Program-made: the position numbers and the translations under genes
DNA from: Pseudomonas sp. PSE14
GTDB lineage: Bacteria; Pseudomonadota; Gammaproteobacteria; Pseudomonadales; Pseudomonadaceae
Length of the DNA stretch: 64,000 bases
Assembly: GCF_029203285.1 (NCBI RefSeq)
Contig: NZ_CP115669.1
Coordinates: forward strand, 1 to 64,000
Reading direction: 5' to 3'
Part shown: positions 21,514 to 30,111 of the stretch, piece after piece
Numbering within the stretch: position 1 is the first letter of the stretch
How the letters are laid out: every line of letters starts with the position of its first letter
The notes under the pieces: model-generated
What the model saw: only the letters and a program-made list of their open reading frames with translations
Database searches by the model: none
What the model was told of the DNA's origin: nothing

Positions 21514-22515
21514 ATGACTCAGCTTCGTGAGAATCCCATCTCCGCCAGCGTCGACTTCCAGCGCGATGGCGTGCAGCACGGCCACCTCAAGCTGCCCTAC
21601 TCGCGGGACGATTCGGCCTGGGGCGCGGTGATGATCCCCATCTGCGTGGTGAAGAACGGCGACGGCCCCACCGCGCTGCTTACCGGCGGCAACCACGGCG
21701 ACGAGTACGAAGGCCCGGTGGCGCTCAGCCGCCTGGCCCAGGAGCTGCGCGCCGAGCACGTGCGCGGCCGGGTGATCATCGTGCCGTTCATGAACACCCC
21801 GGCATTCCTCGCCGGCAAGCGCACCTCGCCCATCGACGCCGGCAACCTCAACCGCAGCTTCCCCGGCCGCCCGGACGGCACGGTGACGCAGAAGATCGCC
21901 GACTACTTCCAGCGCACCCTGCTGCCGCTGGCGGATGTGGTGCTGGATATCCACTCCGGCGGGCGGACGCTGGACTTCCTGCCCTTCGCCGCCTGCCACG
22001 TGCTGCCGGACAAGGCCCAGCAGGAAGCCAGCGAGGCACTCATGCGTGCCTTCGCCGCGCCCTATGCCATGCGCATGCTGGAGCTGGACGCCGTGGGTAT
22101 GTACGACAGCGCCGCCGAGGAACAGGGCAAGCTGTTCGTCACCACCGAACTGGGCGGCGGAGGTAGCAGCACGGCCCGCACTGTGGCCATTGCCCGTCGC
22201 GGCGTGCGCAACGTGCTGGTGCAGGCCGGCATCCTGCGCGGCAAGGTCGAGCCGGCGAAATCGGTGATGCTCGACATGCCCGACGGCGACTGCTTCGTCG
22301 CCAGCGAACATGGTGGGCTGCTGGAGATGTGTCGTGACCTGGGCGACCGGGTCGAGCGCGGCGAGGTGCTGGCGCGGGTGCACGACGTGCTGCGTACCGG
22401 AGCAGCCCCGGTGGAGTACTGCGCCAAGCGCAGCGGCGTCCTTGCCGCACGGCATTTCCCCGGGCTGGTGCAGATCGGCGATACCCTTGCGGTGGTCGCC
22501 GAAGTGCTCGACTGA
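21514..22515 (+). CDS. doeB: N-acetyl-diaminobutyrate deacetylase DoeB (EutE)
   Basis: Zinc deacetylase of the succinylglutamate desuccinylase / aspartoacylase family that removes the acetyl group from N-alpha-acetyl-L-2,4-diaminobutyrate. The 333-residue protein has the zinc motif GGNHGDEYEG (His61, Glu64) and the third ligand in LDIHSGG (His147), followed by a C-terminal beta domain. It lies three bases after doeA and 18 bases before the AsnC-type regulator, so the three form one operon. Confidence 0.9.
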   Translation: MTQLRENPISASVDFQRDGVQHGHLKLPYSRDDSAWGAVMIPICVVKNGDGPTALLTGGNHGDEYEGPVALSRLAQELRAEHVRGRVIIVPFMNTPAFLAGKRTSPIDAGNLNRSFPGRPDGTVTQKIADYFQRTLLPLADVVLDIHSGGRTLDFLPFAACHVLPDKAQQEASEALMRAFAAPYAMRMLELDAVGMYDSAAEEQGKLFVTTELGGGGSSTARTVAIARRGVRNVLVQAGILRGKVEPAKSVMLDMPDGDCFVASEHGGLLEMCRDLGDRVERGEVLARVHDVLRTGAAPVEYCAKRSGVLAARHFPGLVQIGDTLAVVAEVLD

Positions 22516-22533
22516 GCCGTTGGGGAGGCAGCC

Positions 22534-23016
22534 ATGATCAAGCTCGACCGCTACGACCTGAAAATCCTGCGTATCCTCGCCAGCGACGGACGCATCACCA
22601 AGTCGAGCCTGGCCGAGGCGATCAACCTCTCGGTCAGCCCGGCCTGGGAGCGCGTGCGCAAGCTGGAGGAAGCCGGGCTGATCAAGGGCTACCGCGCGCA
22701 GATCGATTGGTCGGCGCTGTTCAAACAGCAGCAGGTGCTGGTGGAAATCACCCTGGCGCGGCACACCGCGCAGGACATGAAGCGCTTCGAGCAGCGCCTG
22801 CAACAGGCGCCGGAGGTCGGTTTCTGCTACGCCACCGGCGGCGGAGTGGACTACATCGCGATGATCCAGGCGCGCGACATCGACCATTACCAACGCTTCA
22901 TCGACCAGCTGCTGCTGGAGGACGTGGGGATCGAGCGGTATTTCACCTACATCGTCACCAAGGTGATCAAGACGCAGGAGGCGGCGATTCCCGCCGAAGC
23001 ACTGGAAGGCGCCTGA
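22534..23016 (+). CDS. Lrp/AsnC family regulator of the ectoine cluster (DoeX type)
   Basis: A 160-residue feast/famine regulator: N-terminal helix-turn-helix (about 5-60; LDRYDLKILRILASDGRITK) and C-terminal RAM ligand-binding domain (about 70-150). A close relative, DoeX/AsnC, is a conserved member of ectoine-degradation operons, where it is thought to activate the catabolic genes. It starts with GGGAGG-like GGGGAGGCAGCC just before the ATG and follows doeB by 18 bases. The effector is not shown by the sequence. Confidence 0.88.
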   Translation: MIKLDRYDLKILRILASDGRITKSSLAEAINLSVSPAWERVRKLEEAGLIKGYRAQIDWSALFKQQQVLVEITLARHTAQDMKRFEQRLQQAPEVGFCYATGGGVDYIAMIQARDIDHYQRFIDQLLLEDVGIERYFTYIVTKVIKTQEAAIPAEALEGA

Positions 23017-23024
23017 CGCTTTTC

Positions 23025-23114
23025 GTAGGAGCGAGCTTGCTCGCGAACAAATTCCCGACGACGCTGGCGTGAGGCGGTTCGCGAGCAAGGGCTAGGCGCC
23101 CCCCTCGGTCCTAC
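23025..23114. repeat. REP pair with enlarged right arm
   Basis: Left arm GTAGGAGCGAGCTTGCTCGC; right arm GGTTCGCGAGCAAGGGCTAG continuing GCGCCCCCCTCGGTCCTAC. The enlarged arm is identical to that at 26971-27007. It separates the AsnC-type gene from the yhhQ leader. Confidence 0.87.
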
Positions 23115-23221
23115 AGGTTTGCCCGGCGGCATATCTCGGTATTGAACAAATTTTGCGCAATAAAACCTGACTTCCGGGTCCGGATCGTATACACTGCGCG
23201 CCGCTCGGCATGGTGCCGGGC

Positions 23222-23252
23222 ATGGGTTCCCTCACCCCATCGACGAAAAAGG
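23222..23252 (+). ncRNA. Candidate preQ1-I riboswitch in the yhhQ leader
   Basis: A short H-type pseudoknot candidate: P1 arm ATGGG (23222-23226), loop TTCCCTCAC (23227-23235) with a C directly before the second arm, P1 arm CCCAT (23236-23240), then A-rich tail CGACGAAAAAGG (23241-23252). The layout follows the Thermoanaerobacter preQ1-I aptamer (CTGGG, 10-base loop ending AAC, CCCAG, A-rich tail ending AAGG). The final GG can pair with the loop CCC and is also the ribosome site of yhhQ, eight bases before ATG 23261. Ligand binding would therefore block translation. The downstream gene encodes a queuosine-precursor transporter, which fits. A TATACA (23188-23193) could be the -10 box. Confidence 0.72.
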
Positions 23253-23260
23253 CCCGAAGC

Positions 23261-23911
23261 ATGTCGGCATCCCTTCCGGCGGCAAGGCGCGGCGCACTCG
23301 CCGGCCTGGTCGCGTTCCACATCCTGATCATCATCGCCAGCAACTACCTGGTGCAGCTGCCAATGACCCTCTTTGGCTGGCACACCACCTGGGGCGCGTT
23401 CAGCTTCCCGTTCATCTTCCTGGCCACCGACCTCACCGTCCGCCTGCTCGGCAAGCGCCCGGCGCGGCTGGTCATCGCGCGGGTGATGATCCCGGCGCTG
23501 CTGGCTTCCTACGTCATCTCGGTGATCTTCCAGGAAGGCGCCTTCAGAGGCCTCGCTTCCCTGGGCGAATTCAACACCTTCGTCGCGCGGATTTCCCTGG
23601 CCAGCTTCCTGGCCTACGTGTTCGGCCAGGTCCTCGACATCCAGGTCTTCGACCGCCTGCGTCGGATGCGCCAGTGGTGGATCGCCCCGGTGGTCTCGAC
23701 CCTGTTCGGCAACCTGCTGGACACCTTCACCTTCTTCTCCATCGCCTTCTGGCACAGCGACAACCCCTTCATGGCTGAGCACTGGGTGGAGATCGCCTGG
23801 GTCGACTACGGCGTGAAGCTGGCGGTCATGCTGATGCTCTTCGTGCCGCTCTACGGCATGCTGCTCAGCGCCATTACCCGCAATCTGCGGCGCCAACCCG
23901 CGGCCATCTGA
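23261..23911 (+). CDS. yhhQ: Queuosine precursor transporter YhhQ (VUT family)
   Basis: Inner-membrane carrier that imports preQ0/preQ1 for queuosine tRNA modification. The protein is 216 residues with about six hydrophobic segments and the family blocks FSFPFIFLATDLTVRLLG and DTFTFFSIAF. In-frame starts further upstream (23210, 23222) lie inside the riboswitch-like leader; ATG 23261 follows AAAAAGG at eight bases and is preferred. The gene is unrelated to ectoine metabolism yet sits between the AsnC-type gene and doeC, flanked by REP elements. Confidence 0.9.
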   Translation: MSASLPAARRGALAGLVAFHILIIIASNYLVQLPMTLFGWHTTWGAFSFPFIFLATDLTVRLLGKRPARLVIARVMIPALLASYVISVIFQEGAFRGLASLGEFNTFVARISLASFLAYVFGQVLDIQVFDRLRRMRQWWIAPVVSTLFGNLLDTFTFFSIAFWHSDNPFMAEHWVEIAWVDYGVKLAVMLMLFVPLYGMLLSAITRNLRRQPAAI

Positions 23912-23933
23912 GCCCACCCGAAAAAGCCCAACA

Positions 23934-23967
23934 GCGGCGGCAGAACTGCAAAAAGATTTGCCGCCGC
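23934..23967. other. Hairpin between yhhQ and doeC
   Basis: GCGGCGGCA (23934-23942) and TGCCGCCGC (23959-23967) form a 9-bp stem with a 16-base loop. No T-run follows on either strand, so it is not a standard terminator. The rest of the 135-base gap holds the weak CTAGGA motif at 24003-24016 and the doeC ribosome site. Confidence 0.4.
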
Positions 23968-24046
23968 CGTCCCCCGCTTAGGAAAAAACCGTGCGCCCGC
24001 GGCCCCTAGGATGGTTCCCATGCCATCCGCATGAGGAGCCGCCGCC

Positions 24047-25504
24047 ATGTCCTACGCCCATCCCCTGCTGTTCAAGTCGCTCTGCTACGTGAACGGCCAT
24101 TGGCTGCACAGCGCCAGCGGCGCCAGCATCGCCGTCGACAACCCCGCCACCCGCGAAGCCATCGGCCATGTGCCGCTGCTCGACCGCGAGCAGATCGTCG
24201 GTGCCGTCGATGCGGCCGCCGCCGCCTTTCCCGCCTGGCGTGCACGCAGCCTGGATGACCGTGGCGCGCTGCTGCGCCGCTGGGCCGAGCTGATCCGCCA
24301 GCACCGCGACGACCTCGCGCAGATCCTCAGCCTGGAACAGGGCAAGCCACTGGCCGAATCCCTCGGTGAGATAGACTACGCCGCCAGCTTCATCCCCTGG
24401 TTCGCTGAGGAAGCGCGCCGCCTGAACGGCCGCAACATCCCCAGCCACATTCCCGGCGCGCACCTGGGCACGGTGGTCGAACCTGTTGGCGTCGCCGCGC
24501 TGCTGACGCCGTGGAACTTCCCCAGCGCGATGATCACCCGTAAGGCCGCCGCCGCGCTCGCCGCCGGCTGCACCGTGGTGGTCAAGCCGGCCCACGAGAC
24601 GCCCTACTCCGCCTTCGCCCTGGCGCAACTGGCCGAAGAGGCCGGCTTCCCCGCCGGTGTGTTCAACGTCGTGCTCGGCGAGCCGCAGATGGCCATGGAA
24701 ACCCTGGTCGGCGACAGCCGCGTGCGTGCCGTGAGCTTCACCGGCTCGACCCGCGTAGGGAAGCTCGTGCTGCAAGCGGCCGCCCAGGATGTGAAGAAGG
24801 TCGCCCTGGAACTAGGCGGCAACGCGCCCTTCATCGTGCTGCCCGACGCCGATCTGGAGCAGGCGGTGAAGTTCGCCATCGACGCCAAGTTCCAGACCTC
24901 CGGGCAGGACTGCTGCGCGGCCAACCGCATCCTGGTCGCCCGCGAACTCTACGAACCCTTCCTGCAGCGCTTCGCCCGCGCCGTGCGTGAACTGCGCGTC
25001 GGCCCGGCCAGCGACTCGCGCAGCCAGATCGGCCCGCTGATGCACCAGGGCGCCTTCGAGGTCACCTGCGAGCGCGTGCAGGACGCCATCGCCCGGGGCG
25101 CGCGCCTGCTCGCCGGCGGTGAACCCCATGCGCTGGGCGGCTGGTTCCACCAACCGACGGTGCTGGCCGACGTCACCCCGCAGATGCGCATCTGGCGCGA
25201 GGAGAACTTCGCACCGATTGCCGGCGTGAGCGCGTATGACGACCTGGACGAAGCCGTCCGGCAGGCCAACGACACCGAGTACGGCCTGGCTGCCTACCTT
25301 TGTGGGCAACGCCTGGATCACATCTGGCCGCTGATGCGGCGCCTGGAGTTCGCCATGGTGGCGGTCAACGGCGCCAAGTTCACCGGACATCCCATTCCCT
25401 TCGGCGGCATGAAGGCTTCGGGCCTGGGCCGCGAGGGCGGCAGCGAGGGCTTCGAACCCTTCGTCGAAACCAAGTACTTCGCCTTGCACCACGGCGCCAT
25501 CTGA
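24047..25504 (+). CDS. doeC: Aspartate-semialdehyde dehydrogenase DoeC (ALDH superfamily)
   Basis: NAD(P)-dependent aldehyde dehydrogenase that oxidizes L-aspartate beta-semialdehyde to aspartate at the end of ectoine degradation. The 485-residue protein has the ALDH motifs: TPWNFP near 154, FTGSTRVGK at 231-239, catalytic base Glu255 in LELGGNAP and catalytic Cys289 in GQDCCAAN. Sequence alone resembles succinate-semialdehyde dehydrogenases (GabD); the adjacent diaminobutyrate transaminase gene supports DoeC. It is 16 bases before doeD. Confidence 0.85.
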   Translation: MSYAHPLLFKSLCYVNGHWLHSASGASIAVDNPATREAIGHVPLLDREQIVGAVDAAAAAFPAWRARSLDDRGALLRRWAELIRQHRDDLAQILSLEQGKPLAESLGEIDYAASFIPWFAEEARRLNGRNIPSHIPGAHLGTVVEPVGVAALLTPWNFPSAMITRKAAAALAAGCTVVVKPAHETPYSAFALAQLAEEAGFPAGVFNVVLGEPQMAMETLVGDSRVRAVSFTGSTRVGKLVLQAAAQDVKKVALELGGNAPFIVLPDADLEQAVKFAIDAKFQTSGQDCCAANRILVARELYEPFLQRFARAVRELRVGPASDSRSQIGPLMHQGAFEVTCERVQDAIARGARLLAGGEPHALGGWFHQPTVLADVTPQMRIWREENFAPIAGVSAYDDLDEAVRQANDTEYGLAAYLCGQRLDHIWPLMRRLEFAMVAVNGAKFTGHPIPFGGMKASGLGREGGSEGFEPFVETKYFALHHGAI

Positions 25505-25520
25505 CCGGGAGAACACCGCC

Positions 25521-26900
25521 ATGACCGAATACGCCAAGCTCTTCGAAGACGACCGCGCACACTTCATGCACCCCTCGACCCACGCTCACGATCACGCCAG
25601 CGGCGCGCTGCCGGGGCGGATCATCACCGGCGCCAGCGGCGTGCGCATCCGTGACCATCAGGGCCGCGAACTGCTCGATGCCTTCGCCGGCCTGTATTGC
25701 GTGAACATCGGCTACGGCCGCACCGAAGTCGCCGACGCGATCCATGCCCAGGCCACGCAGCTGGCCTACTACCACACCTATGTGGGGCACTCTTCCGAGG
25801 CGATCATCGAGCTGTCCGCGCGGATCATCCGCGACTGGGCGCCGGCGGGCATGAAGAAGGTCTACTACGGCCTCTCCGGCTCCGACGCCAATGAAACCCA
25901 GGTCAAGCTGGTGCGCTACTACAACAACGTGCTGGGCCGGCCGCAGAAGAAAAAGATCATCTCCCGCCAGCGCGGTTACCACGGCTCGGGCATCGTCACC
26001 GGCAGCCTCACGGGGCTGGCGAGCTTCCACCAGCACTTCGACCTGCCGGTGGAAGGCGTCAAGCACACGCTCTGCCCGCACTTCTACAAGGCGCCGGCCG
26101 GCATGGACGAGGCGACCTTCGTCCGCCACTGCGCCCAGGAGCTGGAAAACCTGATCCTCGCCGAAGGCCCGGACACCGTGGCCGCGTTCATCGGTGAGCC
26201 GGTGATGGGCACTGGCGGCATCATCGTTCCGCCCAAGGGCTATTGGGAGGCGATCCAGGCAGTGCTGGCCAAATACGACGTGCTGCTGATCGCCGATGAA
26301 GTGGTCTGCGCCTTCGGCCGCGTAGGCGACAAGATGGGCAGCCAGCGCTATGGCATGCGTCCGGATCTGATCACCACGGCCAAGGGCCTGACCAGCGCCT
26401 ACGCGCCGCTCTCGGCGGTGATCGTCGGCGAGAAGGTGTGGGACGTGATCGACAGCGCATCGACCCGCGAAGGCGCCATGGGCCACGGCTGGACCTACTC
26501 CGGCCACCCGATCTGCGCGGCGGCGGCATTGGCCAACCTGAACATCCTCGAGCGGGAGAACATCACCGCCAACGCCGCGGAGGTCGGCGGCTACCTCAAC
26601 CAGCAGCTGCGCCAGACCTTCGAGGGCCATCCGCTGGTGGGCGAGGTGCGCGGCGACGGCATGCTGGCGGCGCTGGAGTTCATGGCCGACCGCGAGGCGC
26701 GCACGCCGTTCGACCCGGCGCTGAAGGTCGGTCCGAAGGTTTCGGCGGCGTGCCTGGAGCGCGGCATGATCGCGCGCGCCATGCCCCACGGCGACATCCT
26801 CGGTTTCGCCCCGCCGCTGGTGCTGACCCGAGCCGAGGCGGACGAGATCGTCGGCATCGCCAAGGCGGCAGTGGATGCGGTGGCCGCCGAAGTTCTTTAA
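25521..26900 (+). CDS. doeD: Diaminobutyrate transaminase DoeD (class III aminotransferase)
   Basis: PLP enzyme that converts L-2,4-diaminobutyrate to aspartate semialdehyde. The 459-residue class III aminotransferase has the cofactor aspartate in LIADEVVCAFGR (Asp259) and the Schiff-base lysine in ITTAKGLTS (Lys288). GGGAGAACACCGCC precedes the ATG. It ends the doeCD pair and the ectoine island; a REP pair and convergent TPR gene follow. Many paralogues with other amine substrates exist, so the specific function leans on context. Confidence 0.85.
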   Translation: MTEYAKLFEDDRAHFMHPSTHAHDHASGALPGRIITGASGVRIRDHQGRELLDAFAGLYCVNIGYGRTEVADAIHAQATQLAYYHTYVGHSSEAIIELSARIIRDWAPAGMKKVYYGLSGSDANETQVKLVRYYNNVLGRPQKKKIISRQRGYHGSGIVTGSLTGLASFHQHFDLPVEGVKHTLCPHFYKAPAGMDEATFVRHCAQELENLILAEGPDTVAAFIGEPVMGTGGIIVPPKGYWEAIQAVLAKYDVLLIADEVVCAFGRVGDKMGSQRYGMRPDLITTAKGLTSAYAPLSAVIVGEKVWDVIDSASTREGAMGHGWTYSGHPICAAAALANLNILERENITANAAEVGGYLNQQLRQTFEGHPLVGEVRGDGMLAALEFMADREARTPFDPALKVGPKVSAACLERGMIARAMPHGDILGFAPPLVLTRAEADEIVGIAKAAVDAVAAEVL

Positions 26901-26918
26901 CGCGCGGCCTGCTTTTCT

Positions 26919-27007
26919 GTAGGAGCGAGCTTGCTCGCGAACACCTCGCACCAGCTCCGGTGTCATGCGGTTCGCGAGCAAGGGCTAGGCGCCCCCCTCG
27001 GTCCTAC
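26919..27007. repeat. REP pair with enlarged right arm
   Basis: Left arm GTAGGAGCGAGCTTGCTCGC, right arm identical to the enlarged arm at 23078-23114. It lies between the convergent doeD and TPR genes. Confidence 0.87.
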
Positions 27008-27037
27008 AAGTAATCTCGTCCTTCGAGGCAGGCGGAT

Positions 27038-27062
27038 GAAAAAGGGCGCTTACGCGCCCTTT
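27038..27062 (-). terminator. Terminator of the TPR gene
   Basis: AAAGGGCGC (27041-27049), loop TTAC and GCGCCCTTT (27054-27062). Read on the minus strand the stem is followed by TTTTTC. The TAA stop codon of the TPR gene lies in the loop. Confidence 0.8.
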
Positions 27063-27367
27063 GTCTTGTCCAGCTTGCGCAGGAACACCGTCATCTCCTT
27101 CTCCGCCTGCTTGTCGCCGTGGGCCTGGGCGGCGGCCAGGCCGTCGGTCCAGGCGGCGCGGGCGCCTTCGAGGTCACCCTCGGCCTGCAGCGCCTTGCCC
27201 AGCAGCTTCCAGGCGGCGGAGTACTTCGGGTCCTGTTCCACGCAGCGGCGCAGGTGCTCGGCGGCTTTCGCCGCGTCGCCGGCATCCAGGTAGCCCTTGC
27301 CCAGGCCGAAGCGCAGCAGCGGGTTGTCCACGCCCTTGGCGAGCATCTTTTCCAGGCCTTCGAGCAT
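27050..27367 (-). CDS. Small tetratricopeptide-repeat protein
   Basis: A 105-residue soluble protein made of about two to three TPR helices pairs (for example LLRFGLGKGYLDAGDAAKAA and YSAAWKLLGKALQAEGDLEG), which normally act as protein-protein adaptors. AAGGAG lies seven bases before the ATG. It is 14 bases after trkA and may be cotranscribed with it. No catalytic residue or signal peptide is seen. The partner is unknown. Confidence 0.82.
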   Translation of the reverse strand: MLEGLEKMLAKGVDNPLLRFGLGKGYLDAGDAAKAAEHLRRCVEQDPKYSAAWKLLGKALQAEGDLEGARAAWTDGLAAAQAHGDKQAEKEMTVFLRKLDKTKGA

Positions 27368-27381
27368 GTCGGGGCTCCTTC

Positions 27382-28755
27382 TCAGAAGAACGTCAGACCG
27401 GCCTGGAACAGCCGCTCGACGTCACGGATGCGCTTCTTGTCCACCACGAAGAGGATCACGTGGTCACCGGTTTCGATCACTGTTTCGCCGTGGGCGATCA
27501 GCACGTCGTCGTCGCGGATCACCGCGCCGATGGTGGTGCCCGGCGGCAGGTGCACGTCACTGATCTTGCGGCCGATCACCTTGCTCGACTTGGCGTCGCC
27601 GTGGGCGACCACCTCGATGGCCTCGGCGGCGCCCCGGCGCAGCGAGTGCACGCTCTCGATGTCGCCGCGGCGCACGTGGGTCAGCAGGGTACCGATGGTG
27701 GCCAGCTGCGGGCTGATGGCGATGTCGATGTCGCCGCTCTGCACCAGGTCCACGTAGGCGGGGTTGTTGATCAGCGTCATCACCTTGCGCGCGCCCAGGC
27801 GCTTGGCCAACAGCGAGGACATGATGTTCGCCTCGTCGTCGTTGGTCAGGGCGAGGAACAGGTCGGTGTCGCCGATGTTCTCTTCCAGCAGCAGGTCGCG
27901 GTCGGAGGCGCTGCCCTGGAGCACGATGGTGCTGTCCAGGTGGTCGGACAGGTGCCGGCAGCGCGCCGGGTTCATCTCGATGATCTTCACCTGGTAGCGG
28001 CTTTCGATGGCCTCGGCCAGGCGCTCGCCGATGTTGCCGCCGCCGGCGATGATGATCCGCTTGTAGCTGTCTTCCAGGCGGCGCATCTCGCCCATCACCG
28101 CGCGGATGTGGGCCTTGGCGGCGATGAAGAACACCTCGTCGTCGGCCTCGATCACCGTGTCGCCCTGGGGAATGATCGGCCGGTTGCGCCGGTAGATCGC
28201 CGCCACGCGGGTATCGGCGTTGGGCATGTGCTCGCGCAGCTGGCGCAGCTCCTGCCCCACCAGCGGGCCGCCGTAGTAGGCGCGGATGCCCACCAGCTGC
28301 GCCTTGCCCTCGGCGAAGTCGATCACCTGCAGGGCGCCGGGGTATTCCACCAGGCGCTTGATGTAGTTGGTCACCACCTGCTCGGGACTGATCAGCACGT
28401 CCACCGGGATCGCTTCGTTGTCGAACAGCCCGGCGCGGGTCAGGTAGGCCGCCTCGCGCACACGGGCGATGCGCGTCGGCGTGTTGAACAGGGTGTAGGC
28501 GACCTGGCAGGCCACCATGTTCACCTCGTCGCTGTTGGTCACCGCCACCAGCATGTCGGCGTCGTCGGCGCCAGCCTGGCGCAGCACGGTGGGGAACGAG
28601 GCCTTGCCCTGGACGGTGCGGATGTCGAGGCGGTCGTTGAGGTCGCGTAGGCGTTCGCCGTCGGTGTCGACCACGGTGATGTCGTTGGCTTCGCTGGCCA
28701 GATGCTCGGCCAGAGTGCCGCCGACCTGGCCGGCGCCGAGGATGATGATCTTCAT
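27382..28755 (-). CDS. trkA: Trk system potassium uptake protein TrkA
   Basis: Cytoplasmic NAD(H)-binding regulatory subunit of the Trk potassium channel. The 457-residue protein has two RCK modules, each with a Rossmann nucleotide site ([16 protein letters not shown] at about 7-22 and [16 protein letters not shown] near 238) and a TrkA-C domain. Length is standard. It follows rsmB by 45 bases on the same strand, an arrangement conserved in gammaproteobacteria (fmt-rsmB-trkA). Confidence 0.97.
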   Translation of the reverse strand: MKIIILGAGQVGGTLAEHLASEANDITVVDTDGERLRDLNDRLDIRTVQGKASFPTVLRQAGADDADMLVAVTNSDEVNMVACQVAYTLFNTPTRIARVREAAYLTRAGLFDNEAIPVDVLISPEQVVTNYIKRLVEYPGALQVIDFAEGKAQLVGIRAYYGGPLVGQELRQLREHMPNADTRVAAIYRRNRPIIPQGDTVIEADDEVFFIAAKAHIRAVMGEMRRLEDSYKRIIIAGGGNIGERLAEAIESRYQVKIIEMNPARCRHLSDHLDSTIVLQGSASDRDLLLEENIGDTDLFLALTNDDEANIMSSLLAKRLGARKVMTLINNPAYVDLVQSGDIDIAISPQLATIGTLLTHVRRGDIESVHSLRRGAAEAIEVVAHGDAKSSKVIGRKISDVHLPPGTTIGAVIRDDDVLIAHGETVIETGDHVILFVVDKKRIRDVERLFQAGLTFF

Positions 28756-28800
28756 GGAGCGGGGTGCTTTCCGTTTCGATCCGTTGGGAGTCGGCGCCTG

Positions 28801-30111
28801 TTACTTCGCCGAAATCTTGATCAGCTTGGCATAGTAGAAGCCGTCATGCCCCTTCTCCTGGGGGAACAACTGGCGGCCATGGGGCTGCTTGATGCCCCAG
28901 GGGCCAGGCAGGTCCAGCTCGCGGGCACCGGGGGTGCGACCAAGGAACGCGGCGATCTGCTCGCTGTTTTCCCGGGGCATCACCGAGCAGGTCGCGTAGA
29001 CCAGCACGCCACCGACTTCGAGGGTCGCCCACAGCGCATCGAGCAGTTCGCCCTGCAGTTGCGCCAGTGCTTCTATGTCGTCGGCGGTGCGGGTCAGCTT
29101 GATGTCCGGATGGCGGCGGATCACCCCGGTGGCGGAACAGGGAGCGTCCAGCAGGATGCGCTGGAAGGATTTGCCGTCCCACCACGTGGCGGTGTCGCGG
29201 GCGTCGGCGGCGATCAACTGGGCATCCAGCTGCAGTCGCGCGAGGTTCTCGCGTACGCGCACCAGGCGGCTCTCTTCCAGGTCCACGGCGACCACGCCGG
29301 CCAGCGCGGGCTCGGCTTCCATCAGGTGGCAGGTCTTGCCGCCGGGGGCGCAACAGGCATCCAGCACGCGCTGGTTGGGCGCCAGCTCCAGCAGGTCGGC
29401 GGCCAGTTGTGCGGCTTCGTCCTGCACGCTGACGCGGCCTTCGGCGAAGCCCGGCAGCTCGCGCACATCGCACGGCTGAACGAGATTGATGCCGTCGCGA
29501 CTGAACTCGCAGGCCACGGCTTCGAAGCCGACGCGGTTGAGCTCTTCCAGATAGGCATCGCGGCTGCCGTGGCGGCGATTCACCCGCAGGGTCATCGGCG
29601 GGTGGGCGTTGTTGGCGGCGCAGATGGCTTCGAACTGCTCGGGCCAGGATTTCTTCAGGGCTTTCTGCAGCCAGCGCGGATGCGCCAGGCGCGCCGCCGG
29701 GTCCTTGTCGACCTCGGCCAGCAGGGTTTCGCTCTCGCGCTGGGCGCGGCGCAGCACTGCGTTGAGCAGGCCCTTGGCCCAGGGCTTCTTCAGCTTGTCC
29801 GCGCAGCCGACGGTCTCGCCGATGGCCGCGTGCGGCGGAATGCGGGTGTAGAGCAACTGGTACAGGCCGACCAGCAGCAGCGCCTCGACATCGCGGTCGC
29901 CGGCCTTGAACGGCTTCTGCAACAGGCGCGCGGCGAGGGTGGACAGGCGCGGCTGCCAGCGGGCGGCGCCGAAGGCCAGCTCCTGCACCAGGCCGCGATC
30001 GCGCGGTTCGACGTTTTCCAGCTGGGTCGGCAGCGAGCTGCCCAGCGAGGCGCGGCCGGCGAGTACGGCGGCCAGGGCGCGGGCCGCCGCCAGACGGGGA
30101 TTGGTGCTCAT
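28801..30111 (-). CDS. rsmB: 16S rRNA (cytosine-967-C5)-methyltransferase RsmB
   Basis: SAM-dependent methyltransferase for C967 of 16S rRNA. The 436-residue protein has an N-terminal NusB-like domain (about 1-140) and a Rossmann methyltransferase domain with the SAM motif [10 protein letters not shown] and the two catalytic cysteines in DAPCSATG and [10 protein letters not shown]. Its start overlaps the fmt stop by four bases (ATGA). Confidence 0.97.
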   Translation of the reverse strand: MSTNPRLAAARALAAVLAGRASLGSSLPTQLENVEPRDRGLVQELAFGAARWQPRLSTLAARLLQKPFKAGDRDVEALLLVGLYQLLYTRIPPHAAIGETVGCADKLKKPWAKGLLNAVLRRAQRESETLLAEVDKDPAARLAHPRWLQKALKKSWPEQFEAICAANNAHPPMTLRVNRRHGSRDAYLEELNRVGFEAVACEFSRDGINLVQPCDVRELPGFAEGRVSVQDEAAQLAADLLELAPNQRVLDACCAPGGKTCHLMEAEPALAGVVAVDLEESRLVRVRENLARLQLDAQLIAADARDTATWWDGKSFQRILLDAPCSATGVIRRHPDIKLTRTADDIEALAQLQGELLDALWATLEVGGVLVYATCSVMPRENSEQIAAFLGRTPGARELDLPGPWGIKQPHGRQLFPQEKGHDGFYYAKLIKISAK

